Source: Vampirovibrio sp041737375 | GTDB lineage: Bacteria > Cyanobacteriota > Vampirovibrionia > Vampirovibrionales > Vampirovibrionaceae | Direction: 5' to 3' | NCBI RefSeq assembly: GCF_041737375.1 | Contig: NZ_JBGSRV010000011.1 | Location: 26,645 to 90,644, forward strand | Length of the DNA stretch: 64,000 bases | In this document: one piece after another, positions 7,480 through 16,522 of the stretch | How positions within the stretch are numbered: the first letter of the stretch is position 1 | Layout: the number at the start of each line of letters is the position of its first letter | Translations under genes and position numbers: made by a program | The notes under the pieces: generated by a model | The model's database searches: none | What the model was told of the DNA's origin: nothing | The model's input: only the letters and a program-made list of their open reading frames with translations

Positions 7480-8622
7480 ATGGTTTTATTTGACAAGCTG
7501 GACAATCTCCAGGAGTTAAAACGGCTGGAGCATTTACAGGAGCTGAAAAAGCTGGATCAGCTTGACCATCTCAATAGTCTCGAACATTTAAAAAAACTTG
7601 AATATCTTGACAAGCTGGATAAGTTAGACAAGCTTGACGGTCTGAATCAACTTCAACAGCTGCATTTATTAGAGCCTTTGAATAAACTGAACCAGATCCA
7701 GCACTTGCAAGAGCTGGATAGGCTTAAATATTTGGAGCAATTGACTCATATGCAAGCGTTAAACAAGCTTCAGAATTTGACGATGCTGAAGCAAATGAAT
7801 CAGCTCGAGCATCTTCATCACCTGGACCGCGTACAGCAGTTACAGATACTTCAAAGACTGGAAAAGCTGGAGCATCTCAATCAATTGCCTCAATTACAAG
7901 CGTTAAACAACCTGAATCAATTGTCCAGTACAGATAGTCTCTATCAATTAAGCCATTTGAAACAACTGGCTCAACTGCATCCACTAAACGAACTGAGCGC
8001 CATTGACCGTGTATGGGACTTTAACTATGCCTCTCTCCTTTATTTGGCCAGTGTTATTGTGCCGGGTCTTGTTTTTCAGGAGGCAATTACTCTTTTTTCA
8101 AAAAAAAAGCTTGGGGTGAGGCGGGCCATTGTATGGATGTCCATTTATAATGTGTTCACTTTATTTCTTTGTATTGGTTATGTTTACAACCGTTTAACCC
8201 TAACCCTTTTAAGCTCAGATCCCGTGTATTACTACTTTGTCTGGTTTTGTATCATTTTGTTTTTCCCTTTTATCTTTGGGCGTTTGGTTGCCTTTTTGCT
8301 GAATCGGTCTATTTTAAAGATTAATCCCAAAAAAGTTTTGGCGCCTGAATCCAGACTTTCTATTGCAAATGGCTGGGGGGCGTTTTTAACAAAAGCCAAA
8401 AGTTATCAGGTGATTATTACCCTAAAAAACGATACAAAAATTATGGGCACTTATAGCAACGAGATGCCGATGCCTGAAGCCTCTAATCCCAATGATATTT
8501 ATGTCAAAGAAACCTCACATTTTGATCCTTTGACTCAAAGCTGGAAAGCCTTGGAGCAGCCCAGAAGTGTTTGGGTGAAAGGCACTGAAATTAAAATGGT
8601 GGAAATCACGCCTCAGGCTTGA
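7480..8622 (+). CDS. DUF6338-like membrane protein with Leu-X-X tripeptide repeat domain
   Basis: 380 residues. From residue 7 to 178 every third residue is leucine (rarely Ile, Met, Val or one Thr), about 58 unbroken triplets, with polar residues (D, E, N, Q, K, H) between them. Then come membrane segments near residues 184-205, 217-238 and 245-275, opening with IVPGLVFQEA, and a C-terminal beta domain (306-378) with VIITLKNDTKIMGTY and NPNDIYV. The last two parts fit the DUF6338 family of bacterial membrane proteins. The repeat is not a heptad, so an ordinary coiled coil is not expected. Leucine codons are mixed (CTG, CTC, CTT, TTA, TTG), arguing against recent DNA slippage. Function unknown. 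Confidence 0.8.
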   Translation: MVLFDKLDNLQELKRLEHLQELKKLDQLDHLNSLEHLKKLEYLDKLDKLDKLDGLNQLQQLHLLEPLNKLNQIQHLQELDRLKYLEQLTHMQALNKLQNLTMLKQMNQLEHLHHLDRVQQLQILQRLEKLEHLNQLPQLQALNNLNQLSSTDSLYQLSHLKQLAQLHPLNELSAIDRVWDFNYASLLYLASVIVPGLVFQEAITLFSKKKLGVRRAIVWMSIYNVFTLFLCIGYVYNRLTLTLLSSDPVYYYFVWFCIILFFPFIFGRLVAFLLNRSILKINPKKVLAPESRLSIANGWGAFLTKAKSYQVIITLKNDTKIMGTYSNEMPMPEASNPNDIYVKETSHFDPLTQSWKALEQPRSVWVKGTEIKMVEITPQA

Positions 8623-8704
8623 GGTGCTTCAACTGGTGAGCGGGGTTCATTGGGGGGTGGCCTGTTGAATTTCTCAAGAATCTTTACCCACTACTATTGT
8701 TCCC

Positions 8705-9226
8705 CTATCCCTGACTTGCTGGTGAGAGAGCAGACCCGTCATGGTTAGTGCTGCCTACGGTGCCAAGGGTGATGTAACCCGGCTCAAAAGGGTGCTTAAA
8801 GTCAAAACCCACCAGGGAAGGCCCGTACGTTTCTCGGTGGGCCAGTCGAAGCTTGGCTTCTTCCAATGTGGGGAGGCTGCCCGCTGGAATCCACCACAGA
8901 ACATAATTGGGGGTATTCATGCTCCCGAACCACTCCCGGCGTCGTTGCATCATTTGGGCATGAGCGCCTTTATACGTATATTCTTTTAACGCTTCCACCG
9001 ATTCCCAAACCGATAAATTGAATAGCAAGCCCGGAACACCGTATAAAGCCAGATCGGCGGGGTTGTTAATATCAATTTTCAGGTGCCACACAAATCCGGG
9101 ACTGCTGTAAGCCAGTTCGTTAATTCTTTCCAGATTTTCCACAAAGCCTGACATTTCAGGAGCTGAGAGGGGCGCATTGGCGGGACCAATATTTAAATGG
9201 CAAAGATGATACTGGGGGATAGTCAT
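8705..9226 (-). CDS. DUF3291 family protein
   Basis: 173 residues. The beginning (YHLCHLNIGPANAPLSAPEM), the central SPGFVWHLK, the LSVWESVEALKEYTY segment and the later NYVLWWIPAG are the recurring features of DUF3291, small proteins with an antibiotic-monooxygenase-like dimeric alpha/beta barrel fold. No biochemical role is established. It stands alone, convergent with the preceding membrane protein and divergent from the glutamate synthase gene. Confidence 0.85.
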   Translation of the reverse strand: MTIPQYHLCHLNIGPANAPLSAPEMSGFVENLERINELAYSSPGFVWHLKIDINNPADLALYGVPGLLFNLSVWESVEALKEYTYKGAHAQMMQRRREWFGSMNTPNYVLWWIPAGSLPTLEEAKLRLAHRETYGPSLVGFDFKHPFEPGYITLGTVGSTNHDGSALSPASQG

Positions 9227-9530
9227 TGCGTTTAATCCTTATCAATCAACATCAATCAACAAAAGCTGATTCAACCCACAAAAATTTAATCGAGTCAGAA
9301 AAAGTTTAACTTAGCGTTATTGTATTGTATAACTATTTATACAGACTGGCTCAACATTGCCTCTGAAAATAAATCAAAAACCCGAGAGAAATATTAAGGA
9401 TATACTTATAAATTCAGATTTTGACAAATTAACAGGTTTTATTCTTTCAAAGAGTGGGTAGAAACAATTAGAAGCATTTAATTGTTACTGAAATCGTTGT
9501 TAAAGCGAAAAGTCGAGGACCGTCTGGCCA
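9227..9530. promoter_or_regulatory. AT-rich divergent intergenic region
   Basis: About 300 bases between two divergently transcribed genes, notably AT-rich from 9270 to 9450. It presumably holds both promoters, but no single -35/-10 pair stands out enough to name. No ORF or RNA gene seen. Confidence 0.35.
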
Positions 9531-11048
9531 ATGGTACCCAAAAATCTTGTCAATGGGCGTTTAGCCTCCCCAGACGTCTCCTTGCCCATTCATGCATTTA
9601 TCAGCACGGCATCGCCCAGCCAGAAACCCATTGCGGAAGCGCTGGTAAAGCTGATTCAGAACCGGGCCAGGGGCTTCAATCCGCCCGATACCTTTGGGAG
9701 CAGCCAGAATGTTCAGGCTCTGGGTCATGAGTCCTTATTACCGGCTTTGGTTAAATCTAAATCCATGGCAGAATCGCCCCCAAAAATAACCATTGGAAGC
9801 CGACAATGTCAAAAGCCCTATCCTGCATCCTACCTCAATGCCTCCGCCCTTAGTTTTGGCCCTATGGGCAAGCCTTTTATACTGGCCTTGAATCAGGCCG
9901 CCCGTCAGGGAGGGTTTTATCAAAATACCGGGGAGGCTGGATTAAGCCCCTTCCATTTGGGGCGGGATGTCAACATCGAAGACCCTGATTTCAACGCCAA
10001 TGCGTTTTTTGCCACGCTAACCCCGGAACAACTGGAGGAAACCGGCGATCTGGTTTGGCAACTGGGAAATGGGTACTTTGGTTGCCGAAACCCGGATGGA
10101 TCTTTTGCCCCTGATTTGTTTGAGCAAAAAGCCCTCCTGTCCCCGGTTAAAATGATTGAAATCAAGCTGTCTCAAGGGGTAGAGCCTGCGGCCCACATGC
10201 CTGTAAAAGAAGTTACTTTGGGAATGACCCGACTGATGGGCATAGAGCAAGGCGCTCACGCCAAGCTGGAAAGCGCTCATTCCGCTTTTTCAACGCCGGT
10301 GGAGCTTTTGCGGTTTGTGAAGACCTTAAGGGCATTATCTGGCGGAAAACCCATTGGGGTTAAAATGGGTGTTAGTCACCGTCATTACGTTTTTGCCCTG
10401 TGTAAGGCCATGCGTAAAACGGGTATTTTGCTGGATTTTATTACAGTGGATGGCATGGAAGCTGGCACCGCCGCCGCCGGGGCAGGAACGCTGGGCTTTA
10501 CAGGCACGGCTTTGCATGATGCTGTTTTATTTGTGCATAACGCTTTAACGGGTTGTCATTTGCGCTGCGAGGTAAAGATTATTGCCTCCGGGCAAGTGTT
10601 TACGGAGCATCAAATGGTGTCGCTACTGGCCCGTGGCGCCGACAGTTTTGCCACCGCCAGAGCCATGCTGCTGGCCGTAGGCTGTGATCAGCAACTGGAA
10701 TGCCAAAAAGGAAACTGCACCCGGGGAATCGCCACCCAGGAACCTCACTTATTGAGTAAGTTTAATATTGAGCAAAATGTGAAAGCCCTTTATCAGTTTC
10801 ACCGTTTAACCATTGAAAGCCTGCAAGGCCTGATTGCAATCGCGGGTCTGGAACATCCACAGGCGCTTCAGCCTTTTCATCTTCAAAAACGGGTCAGTAT
10901 CAGCGAGGTGCTGCTGCTGGATGAAATTTATCACTTTATAAAGCCCGGTTCCCTGCTTAGCTGGGTGCCTTGGCGATTTCCACGTGAGTATGCCCGAGCC
11001 TGGCGCAAGGCGAACCCCGTAGACCCGTTTACGGCTCCCCGGCTTTAG
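9531..11048 (+). CDS. Divergent FMN-type glutamate synthase family protein
   Basis: 505 residues, corresponding to the FMN-binding synthase domain of glutamate synthase without an amidotransferase domain. Conserved: ALSFGPMG (106-113), GGFYQNTGEAGLS (127-139), WQLGNGYFGCR (176-186), VKMIEIKLSQG (206-216), SGGKPIGVKMG, and the 3Fe-4S cysteines Cys385, Cys391, Cys396 in C-x5-C-x4-C spacing. Altered: the usual KPG...LP loop reads VEPAAHMP, SPPxH is lost (KLESAH), and the phosphate-binding GGTGAAP region reads AGTAAAGAG. So it probably binds FMN and a cluster but may not make glutamate. ATG chosen because TAA lies ten codons upstream. It overlaps the convergent GRAS gene by 20 bases. Confidence 0.82.
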   Translation: MVPKNLVNGRLASPDVSLPIHAFISTASPSQKPIAEALVKLIQNRARGFNPPDTFGSSQNVQALGHESLLPALVKSKSMAESPPKITIGSRQCQKPYPASYLNASALSFGPMGKPFILALNQAARQGGFYQNTGEAGLSPFHLGRDVNIEDPDFNANAFFATLTPEQLEETGDLVWQLGNGYFGCRNPDGSFAPDLFEQKALLSPVKMIEIKLSQGVEPAAHMPVKEVTLGMTRLMGIEQGAHAKLESAHSAFSTPVELLRFVKTLRALSGGKPIGVKMGVSHRHYVFALCKAMRKTGILLDFITVDGMEAGTAAAGAGTLGFTGTALHDAVLFVHNALTGCHLRCEVKIIASGQVFTEHQMVSLLARGADSFATARAMLLAVGCDQQLECQKGNCTRGIATQEPHLLSKFNIEQNVKALYQFHRLTIESLQGLIAIAGLEHPQALQPFHLQKRVSISEVLLLDEIYHFIKPGSLLSWVPWRFPREYARAWRKANPVDPFTAPRL

Positions 11049-12153
11049 CGCCCAGCAGTGAGATAACCGGATACCCCTGAGCCAGAAAAGCGGTAAACCC
11101 CTCTCGTTGTTCAATCTCAATGGACTCAAACCCTGGAATGGCTGAATGATTGGCCGAAACAGGAATGCATTGCCATCCGGCCTCTTTTAAACGAACGCCC
11201 CACATTTCACCCGTTTCAAACTGCTCAATGCGTGCCTGATCTTTGCCGATGACATCCATAATTTCTCGCCCAAAGAAAACGGTTTTTAGCAGGTTACGAC
11301 TTTCCAGCGGGGCTTCAATTTGATCGATGGCCCAGAAGGCCAGTCCATAATGACGCCAAGCGTGTTGAAATCTGTCTTTCAGGCTGGGTGTCAAAAAATC
11401 GGCGTAAGGCTCAATAAACCCAAATATAGCGGGTTTTAAGGTCTGAATTTTCTTGAAAAATACGGTTCTGGTTGTGGTGGGGTGAATGTGGTGCAATGCA
11501 AAAGAAGCGTTGGCAATCCATTTCCCGGAAAAATCAGCGGTTAGCGCGGCGATTTCGGCCCAGTCCGTTGGCTGAAGGGCCTCAACCGTTTTGGCGATTC
11601 CTTTAAAACGCAATGAAACCCCCGCGGCATCACAAAATGCCTGTAGGGCCTTCTCCGCTTCTGTCAAGCTCTCCCCAGAAGGCTCTAGACCAATGATTGT
11701 AATTTCCTCAGGTCCAGCAGCGTTGGCTTCCTGAATTAAAGCTTGCAGCAATCGCACGATTTGCTGGCCGTTGCCCATTCCGATATCCCACAGCAAAATG
11801 CGGGTTTCTCCTCGCAACACCTGAAGATGCCATTGGTTCATCAGTTCCTGGGCATAGCGCACCACTGGAAATTGCTGCGCCATAAACGTGAACATTTGAA
11901 TTTGTTGCCCTTCATCGGGCAGTAAATACAGGTTGTCATCCAGAGCGGGTGAGCCAGACAGCCTTTGCTCAAGCGCTTTTAGAAAAAAGGAGGTGTGAAT
12001 AGACTCGGCATCAGATTGCTGGGCGGGCAAACTTTCTGAAATGGCTTGCAGTAAGGCGCCCGCCTCCGCAAGTTGATGATGCTCTATGGCCTGAATGACC
12101 CGTTCAAACTGCTCAAACCGTGATTGATGAATTTGGCCAGCCATGGTTTGCAT
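11029..12153 (-). CDS. Bacterial GRAS-domain protein
   Basis: 374 residues with the domain order of GRAS proteins, a family best known from plant SCARECROW/DELLA regulators and also found in some bacteria, where a Rossmann methyltransferase-like fold is proposed. Seen: LLWDIGMGNGQQIVRLLQAL (120-139, VHIID-like region), ITIIGLEPSG (151-160), GFIEPYADF (245-253), RHYGLAFWAIDQIE (267-280), and FGREIMDVIGKD...RIEQFETGEMWGVRLKEAGW (294-327), the PFYRE block. The terminal SAW-like block is weak. GTG at 12168 is possible, but the ATG at 12153 has GGGGA six bases upstream. Substrate unknown; a small-molecule methyltransferase or ligand-binding role is inference. Confidence 0.78.
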   Translation of the reverse strand: MQTMAGQIHQSRFEQFERVIQAIEHHQLAEAGALLQAISESLPAQQSDAESIHTSFFLKALEQRLSGSPALDDNLYLLPDEGQQIQMFTFMAQQFPVVRYAQELMNQWHLQVLRGETRILLWDIGMGNGQQIVRLLQALIQEANAAGPEEITIIGLEPSGESLTEAEKALQAFCDAAGVSLRFKGIAKTVEALQPTDWAEIAALTADFSGKWIANASFALHHIHPTTTRTVFFKKIQTLKPAIFGFIEPYADFLTPSLKDRFQHAWRHYGLAFWAIDQIEAPLESRNLLKTVFFGREIMDVIGKDQARIEQFETGEMWGVRLKEAGWQCIPVSANHSAIPGFESIEIEQREGFTAFLAQGYPVISLLGAKAGEP

Positions 12154-12212
12154 TCCAATTCCCCACACACATTAATATTAATGATCAGTATAGAGGACTT
12201 CAGCCAGTAAGG

Positions 12213-13352
12213 TTAGTTTTGGATTAAGGGTAATTCCACATAAAAAGTTGCACCCTGACCAGGGCTGCTTTTGGCGGTTATTCGCCCATGATGTCTCTGC
12301 ACAATGCGCTCGCAAAGTGCCAAACCAATGCCGGTACCCGCATAAGCCTGACTACTTTGCAAACGTTCAAAAGGCTTGAACAAATGGGGCAAATATTTCT
12401 CGTCAAAGCCAATGCCATTGTCAGTGACTGTAATCAGGCATTGTTGAAAGGCGGTAATAACGGCTGTTACTTGTACTTTCGGCACGTTGTCTGTTGCTTG
12501 AAACTTGAGGGCGTTGCTAAACAGATTAATCAATAACTGTCTCAGTTGAAAAGAATCGGCCATGAGTTCTTGTTCAACCCCCAGTAACTCGAAATGCTCT
12601 ATCAGACTTTTGGGACCGGGGCTGACTTCCTGAATGGCCTCCTCAATCAAGTGCTTTAGGTGGACCATTCGATATTGAGGCCGTGTCTGGGTTACCCGAG
12701 ACAAGCTCAGTAAGTCTGTAATCAGCGCACTCATTTTTTTGGAGGTTTTTTGTATACGCAGTAAATAATCTTGAGCCTCTGGGGTGAGCGATGGGCTTTC
12801 TCTATCTAACTCGTTGGCAAAAAATATGATTTTCCTGAGAGGGGCTTGCAAGTCATGAGAAACCACAGAGGTAAATTGCTCCAGGTCTTGATTGCTTCGC
12901 TTTAAGGCTTGCTCTGCCAGCTTGGTTGCCGTGATGTCTCGAACGACATTGATAATACCCAGCGTTTCGCCCATTTCAGAAACGTAAGCGCATTTCATGG
13001 CTTGAAAATAGCGCTCCTCGCCATTGAGAGGGCGTAAAAAATCCTCAAAAATCTGGGTTTGACCCGAATCAATGACACGTTGGTCACTTTCCGCAATAAA
13101 TCCGGCTGTTTCTTGCGTAAAAAGCTCAAAGTCGGTTTTGCCAACCACCTCAGAGATTTCTCTTCCCAGAAAGGCCGTCCCAGCGGCGTTAATCGTGAGA
13201 TATCGACCCGACAAATCCTTTACGGCAATGCAATCGCTAGCCTGTGCCAAAAGAGCGTTCAGCACACTATTGGCAAAGCCACTGCTGAGTGACCTGGGTT
13301 CAAGTAGTGGTGTTTTCAGTGATTCCTGGACGAGAGGAGTGGCAATGCTCAT
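12213..13352 (-). CDS. PAS-domain sensor histidine kinase, soluble
   Basis: 379 residues, no membrane segment. A PAS domain spans about residues 30-145, ending in the usual VVRDIT. The dimerisation/phosphoacceptor helix holds SHDLQAPLRK with His166, of the phytochrome-like HisKA class. The ATPase domain shows the N box (INLFSNALKF), G1 (DNGIGFD), F (LFKPFERL) and G2 (GTGIGLA). It would autophosphorylate His166 in response to a cytosolic cue sensed by PAS. No response regulator lies nearby, so the partner is unknown. Its C-terminal half closely resembles that of the kinase at 36479-37753, suggesting a duplicated module. Confidence 0.93.
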   Translation of the reverse strand: MSIATPLVQESLKTPLLEPRSLSSGFANSVLNALLAQASDCIAVKDLSGRYLTINAAGTAFLGREISEVVGKTDFELFTQETAGFIAESDQRVIDSGQTQIFEDFLRPLNGEERYFQAMKCAYVSEMGETLGIINVVRDITATKLAEQALKRSNQDLEQFTSVVSHDLQAPLRKIIFFANELDRESPSLTPEAQDYLLRIQKTSKKMSALITDLLSLSRVTQTRPQYRMVHLKHLIEEAIQEVSPGPKSLIEHFELLGVEQELMADSFQLRQLLINLFSNALKFQATDNVPKVQVTAVITAFQQCLITVTDNGIGFDEKYLPHLFKPFERLQSSQAYAGTGIGLALCERIVQRHHGRITAKSSPGQGATFYVELPLIQN

Positions 13353-13599
13353 ACAAAACCCTTTTGGAAGCGCTCTGGAGGCACGCTAACAAGCTAAGAC
13401 TTTTTTAAGTGATTTAAATTGTAATGGTAACACCCTTGCGTTGCAATATTAAGCATGCCGTTTCCACACAAAGATTAACCCAGAACACATAAAGAGATGG
13501 GATACAGGAGCGTCAATATATTTGGTGCTTTTTTTAGTTGCCTAGGGAATTGTAGAGTAGAGCATCTTGCTTTATTTTAAGCTAAGCAGGGAGGAAATT

Positions 13600-14532
13600 A
13601 TGTATTTGTTGCAGGCCTCTGTCACCAATCACGCATTGCAAACAGTCCAGAAGATGGTGAAAAGCCTGTATGATCATTTGCCGTATTTAGTTGCGGGGCT
13701 GATCGTCTTTCTCTGTTTTTTGATTGGGGCTAATATTGCCAAGCGAATACTCGTTAAAATTGGTGAGAGGACCCGTTTGGACGTTACGCTGGCTTGTTTG
13801 CTAGGGCGGCTTGCGTCCGCCGGAATTGTCATTCTTGGCATTTTAGTCGCTGCGGTCATTATTTTTCCAACATTCAAGCCCGTGGATCTCATGGCTGGTC
13901 TTGGTTTAACCTCGGTTGCCATTGGCTTTGCCTTTAAAGATATTCTTCAAAATTTCTTTGCAGGCATTTTCATCTTGTGGCGTAAGCCTTTTCGCATTGG
14001 GGATCAAATCAATGCCAATGGTTTTGAAGGAACCGTGGAGGATTTAAATATTCGCTCTACCCATATTCGAACATATGATGGCACAGTGGTGGTCATTCCC
14101 AATGGGGCGCTCTACTCCAGGCCGGTTCAGGTAAAAACAGCCTATGAGCACCGTCGGGTTATGGTTAGCGTTGGCATCGGGTATCTTCATTCCATTGAAG
14201 AAGCCAGAAGTCGAATTCAAAAGATTTTGACTGAGAATGAAGGCGTGGAAAACGATCCGGGGCCGTGGATTTATGTGGCTGAACTGGCGCCCTCTTCTGT
14301 CAATTTTAATATTTATTTCTGGACCGGATCGGATCAGGCGACTGTTCTGAAAGTGACGGATCAGGTTATGACCGCCATTAAGCGGACTTTGGATGAGGGC
14401 GGCATTGATATTCCTTACCCACATCAGGTGGTTCTGTTTCATGATGCCACTGGCACCCGTCAGGACGATATTCAGCGCTCGGCTTATCTCGCCTCTTTAA
14501 CCGGAGGCAACGGGGGAGATGGGTCGGGATGA
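13600..14532 (+). CDS. Small-conductance mechanosensitive channel, MscS family
   Basis: 310 residues. Start set at the ATG at 13600 because GGGAGG sits seven bases upstream; an in-frame TTG 33 bases earlier lacks one. Membrane helices lie near residues 27-50, 68-90 and 93-110; the third carries the pore pattern LGLTSVAIGFAFKDILQNFFAG. The beta domain follows with FRIGDQI, GTVEDLNIRSTHIRTYDG and VVIPNGALYSR, typical of MscS. It would open under membrane tension to release solutes on osmotic downshift. The 3' end overlaps the convergent DUF2254 gene by 49 bases, so expression of the two may interfere. Confidence 0.93.
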   Translation: MYLLQASVTNHALQTVQKMVKSLYDHLPYLVAGLIVFLCFLIGANIAKRILVKIGERTRLDVTLACLLGRLASAGIVILGILVAAVIIFPTFKPVDLMAGLGLTSVAIGFAFKDILQNFFAGIFILWRKPFRIGDQINANGFEGTVEDLNIRSTHIRTYDGTVVVIPNGALYSRPVQVKTAYEHRRVMVSVGIGYLHSIEEARSRIQKILTENEGVENDPGPWIYVAELAPSSVNFNIYFWTGSDQATVLKVTDQVMTAIKRTLDEGGIDIPYPHQVVLFHDATGTRQDDIQRSAYLASLTGGNGGDGSG

Positions 14533-15893
14533 TTTTTGCGTGATATTTCCATGGCTTTCTGAACCAGATGAAATCTCTTTCGGATGACGGAACGGTCATA
14601 TTCCTCGGGAAATGCCTCCTGGCTTCCCCGCTCAATCATCTCCGCTTGTTGATAGAGCGCTATTCTAACCGCTTCAGTTCTGGCATCCAGGGTAATTTGA
14701 GAGAGGGCTTCCATTAAATGAACCATGACCGGAACGCTGGTGCGCCCATACTGACGAATTTGATTGAAGGCCGTACCAATCACCTCCGGGGCCGTAACAT
14801 TTCGGTGAATCACTCGCAAATTGCCACGGTCGTCCAAATGCTCATCGGATGGGAGATGTCGCCTGAACAGCAGGGCCAGCGCGTTTGCCAAATGATCAAT
14901 GCAGGTGATTGCGGAAAAAGGATCGTTAATACCGGGAGATAATGCCCGAATGGCGATTTCAACCAACTGATTAATTGAAAATTCAACATCCTGAGTGGGT
15001 GTTTGCCGGGAGCCCAAAATAAAACCGTTGTTCACAGCACCGGTGAGTTCTTCCATCTTATCCGTTTTAGGCTGGTTAGTTGCAGAATCGATGAACAGCA
15101 GAGCGTGCTCATGAATAATATAATCGCCGGGCCGCAAAGAAACATGAAAGCAAGTATCAAACTCAACGGCCGCATTCACGAGAGCCGGATAATCAATGGC
15201 TTGTAAATAACCATCATTCATTGATTTAACCGCAATTTGCTCAGGCCGCGATGGCTCAGCCTCAAATTTTGGTAGCGGGGTTTTTTGGGGCCATTTGTTG
15301 ATTGCCGCTTTCTCTGGGTAGAGTCGGCAGATAATTCCTTGTAATTCCTGGCTGATATCCGCCACGATGGTGTTTACCTGGATGGTGGACACCACGTGAT
15401 CAATGAAGTAGATGAGAACCCCAATACTTGCCAGCAGAAATACGATGGCAAGACTGATGGAAATTTGTGGCACAAACGAATTATTTTCTAACCCTTTGAC
15501 CGCACGTAAAACATTCAGGCAAAAGATATAAGTCGCCAGAAAGGTTCCCAGCACGATTTGGTTGCCTGTATCCTTGATGAAGTTACGCAGGATTCGTGGG
15601 CCAAATTGGGAGGACGCTAAGGTGAGCGCCACGAGCGTCATGGAAAAAGCCAAAGCGGCTACGGTGATAATTGAACTGGCAATGGTGGAAAGAATCTGAC
15701 GAGCCGCTTCCGGGCTGCCTGTAAAGACCCAGGAGTAGGTGGTTAACGATTTTTCAAGCAGTAGTTGATCCAGGTACAAGGCCCCCAAAGATAATCCGAT
15801 AGACCCTAACACCATAACGGTTGGTATAAACCAAAGGCTGGTCTGCAGGGTTTCCCATAAATTGAGTAATCGATCATTTAGACTGAAAATCAT
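14484..15893 (-). CDS. DUF2254 membrane protein
   Basis: 469 residues. Four membrane helices in the first 150 residues, including the strongly conserved SSIITVAALAFSMTLVALTLASSQFGPR, identify DUF2254. The soluble C-terminal part contains LSPGINDPFSAITCIDHL, another hallmark. Function is not known; the family may be a transporter or channel. Its ATG overlaps the TAA of the upstream 56-residue gene (TAATG), which implies translational coupling. Convergent overlap with mscS at the 3' end. Confidence 0.9.
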   Translation of the reverse strand: MIFSLNDRLLNLWETLQTSLWFIPTVMVLGSIGLSLGALYLDQLLLEKSLTTYSWVFTGSPEAARQILSTIASSIITVAALAFSMTLVALTLASSQFGPRILRNFIKDTGNQIVLGTFLATYIFCLNVLRAVKGLENNSFVPQISISLAIVFLLASIGVLIYFIDHVVSTIQVNTIVADISQELQGIICRLYPEKAAINKWPQKTPLPKFEAEPSRPEQIAVKSMNDGYLQAIDYPALVNAAVEFDTCFHVSLRPGDYIIHEHALLFIDSATNQPKTDKMEELTGAVNNGFILGSRQTPTQDVEFSINQLVEIAIRALSPGINDPFSAITCIDHLANALALLFRRHLPSDEHLDDRGNLRVIHRNVTAPEVIGTAFNQIRQYGRTSVPVMVHLMEALSQITLDARTEAVRIALYQQAEMIERGSQEAFPEEYDRSVIRKRFHLVQKAMEISRKNHPDPSPPLPPVKEAR

Positions 15894-16063
15894 TAGTTTT
15901 TGGGGTTTGTATCAATGACTTGTTTCCAGGCACTGTCTTTTTTTGCGGTGGGAGGCGCATGTTCCCCTTTTACCAAGGTGGCTCGTCCACCCGTATTCAT
16001 ATCCTCGTAAATGCCTGAGTCTGGAACAATTTCTCCGGGCTTGACTGTAATCTGTGTGGTCAT
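15893..16063 (-). CDS. YjzC-like small protein
   Basis: 56 residues. The order KPGEIVPDSGIY, GGRATLVKGEHAPPT, AWKQV resembles the YjzC family, in which a KxGExxPxSGxY start and GExFPP middle recur; no function is known for these. Start is the ATG at 16063 with GAGGG about 12 bases upstream. The stop overlaps the start of the DUF2254 gene by one base, so this is the first cistron of that unit. Confidence 0.6.
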   Translation of the reverse strand: MTTQITVKPGEIVPDSGIYEDMNTGGRATLVKGEHAPPTAKKDSAWKQVIDTNPKN

Positions 16064-16216
16064 TTGGGATATGAACCCTCATTTTTCTATCACCAGACTA
16101 TTGTAAGGCAAGGATGATCTCTTTAAAAGTCCCCCGATGGCTTGATCCAATTAACTCCCGCCCTGATTTCTGAAGTGGTCACAAATTTTTTCCCTTGGCA
16201 GGTTTTATTTTTTGAG

Positions 16217-16438
16217 TTAGTTGAGGCGAAAGGTTTGTTGCAGGGGTGGGGTTATTTTTCTTTGGACAACCACGTTTTTCAAATGATCAGAGGGCACCCA
16301 GTTGCAAAAAAAACAACAAACTTCCTCTTGCCGGACCTCAATAAAATCGTTTTTTCGATTTGACATTTGTACCCGTATTTCAACCTCAATGGTCATAAAG
16401 TGAGAAGAGGCACACTCAGGGCAATGAGAAATCCGCAT
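16217..16438 (-). CDS. Small zinc-ribbon protein
   Basis: 73 residues with a good ribosome site (GAGGAG, seven bases before the ATG). CPEC at residues 6-9 and CCFFC at about 41-45 form two CxxC-type knuckles, expected to bind one zinc. Central part is a charged strand-rich stretch (TIEVEIRVQM), and the tail is basic. No specific family recognised; plausible nucleic-acid or protein binding. It is the last gene before a gap that separates it from YjzC. Confidence 0.6.
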   Translation of the reverse strand: MRISHCPECASSHFMTIEVEIRVQMSNRKNDFIEVRQEEVCCFFCNWVPSDHLKNVVVQRKITPPLQQTFRLN

Positions 16439-16522
16439 GGTTTTATCTCCTCTTCAAAAAAGTGCGGTTTAGGGTCGCTGTCAATGTGTATTAATCTCTC
16501 ATCTATAAAAATTGCTTGAGCT

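Noticed and set aside
7245..7505. 86-codon reverse-strand ORF ahead of the ART-like pair
   Set aside because: Its 5' end overlaps the start of the Leu-repeat gene and it lacks a ribosome site; some of it reads protein-like, so a decayed gene cannot be excluded.
7498..8013. Classical leucine-rich repeat or leucine zipper
   Set aside because: The period is three residues, not 7 or 20-29, and there is no LxxLxLxxN pattern.
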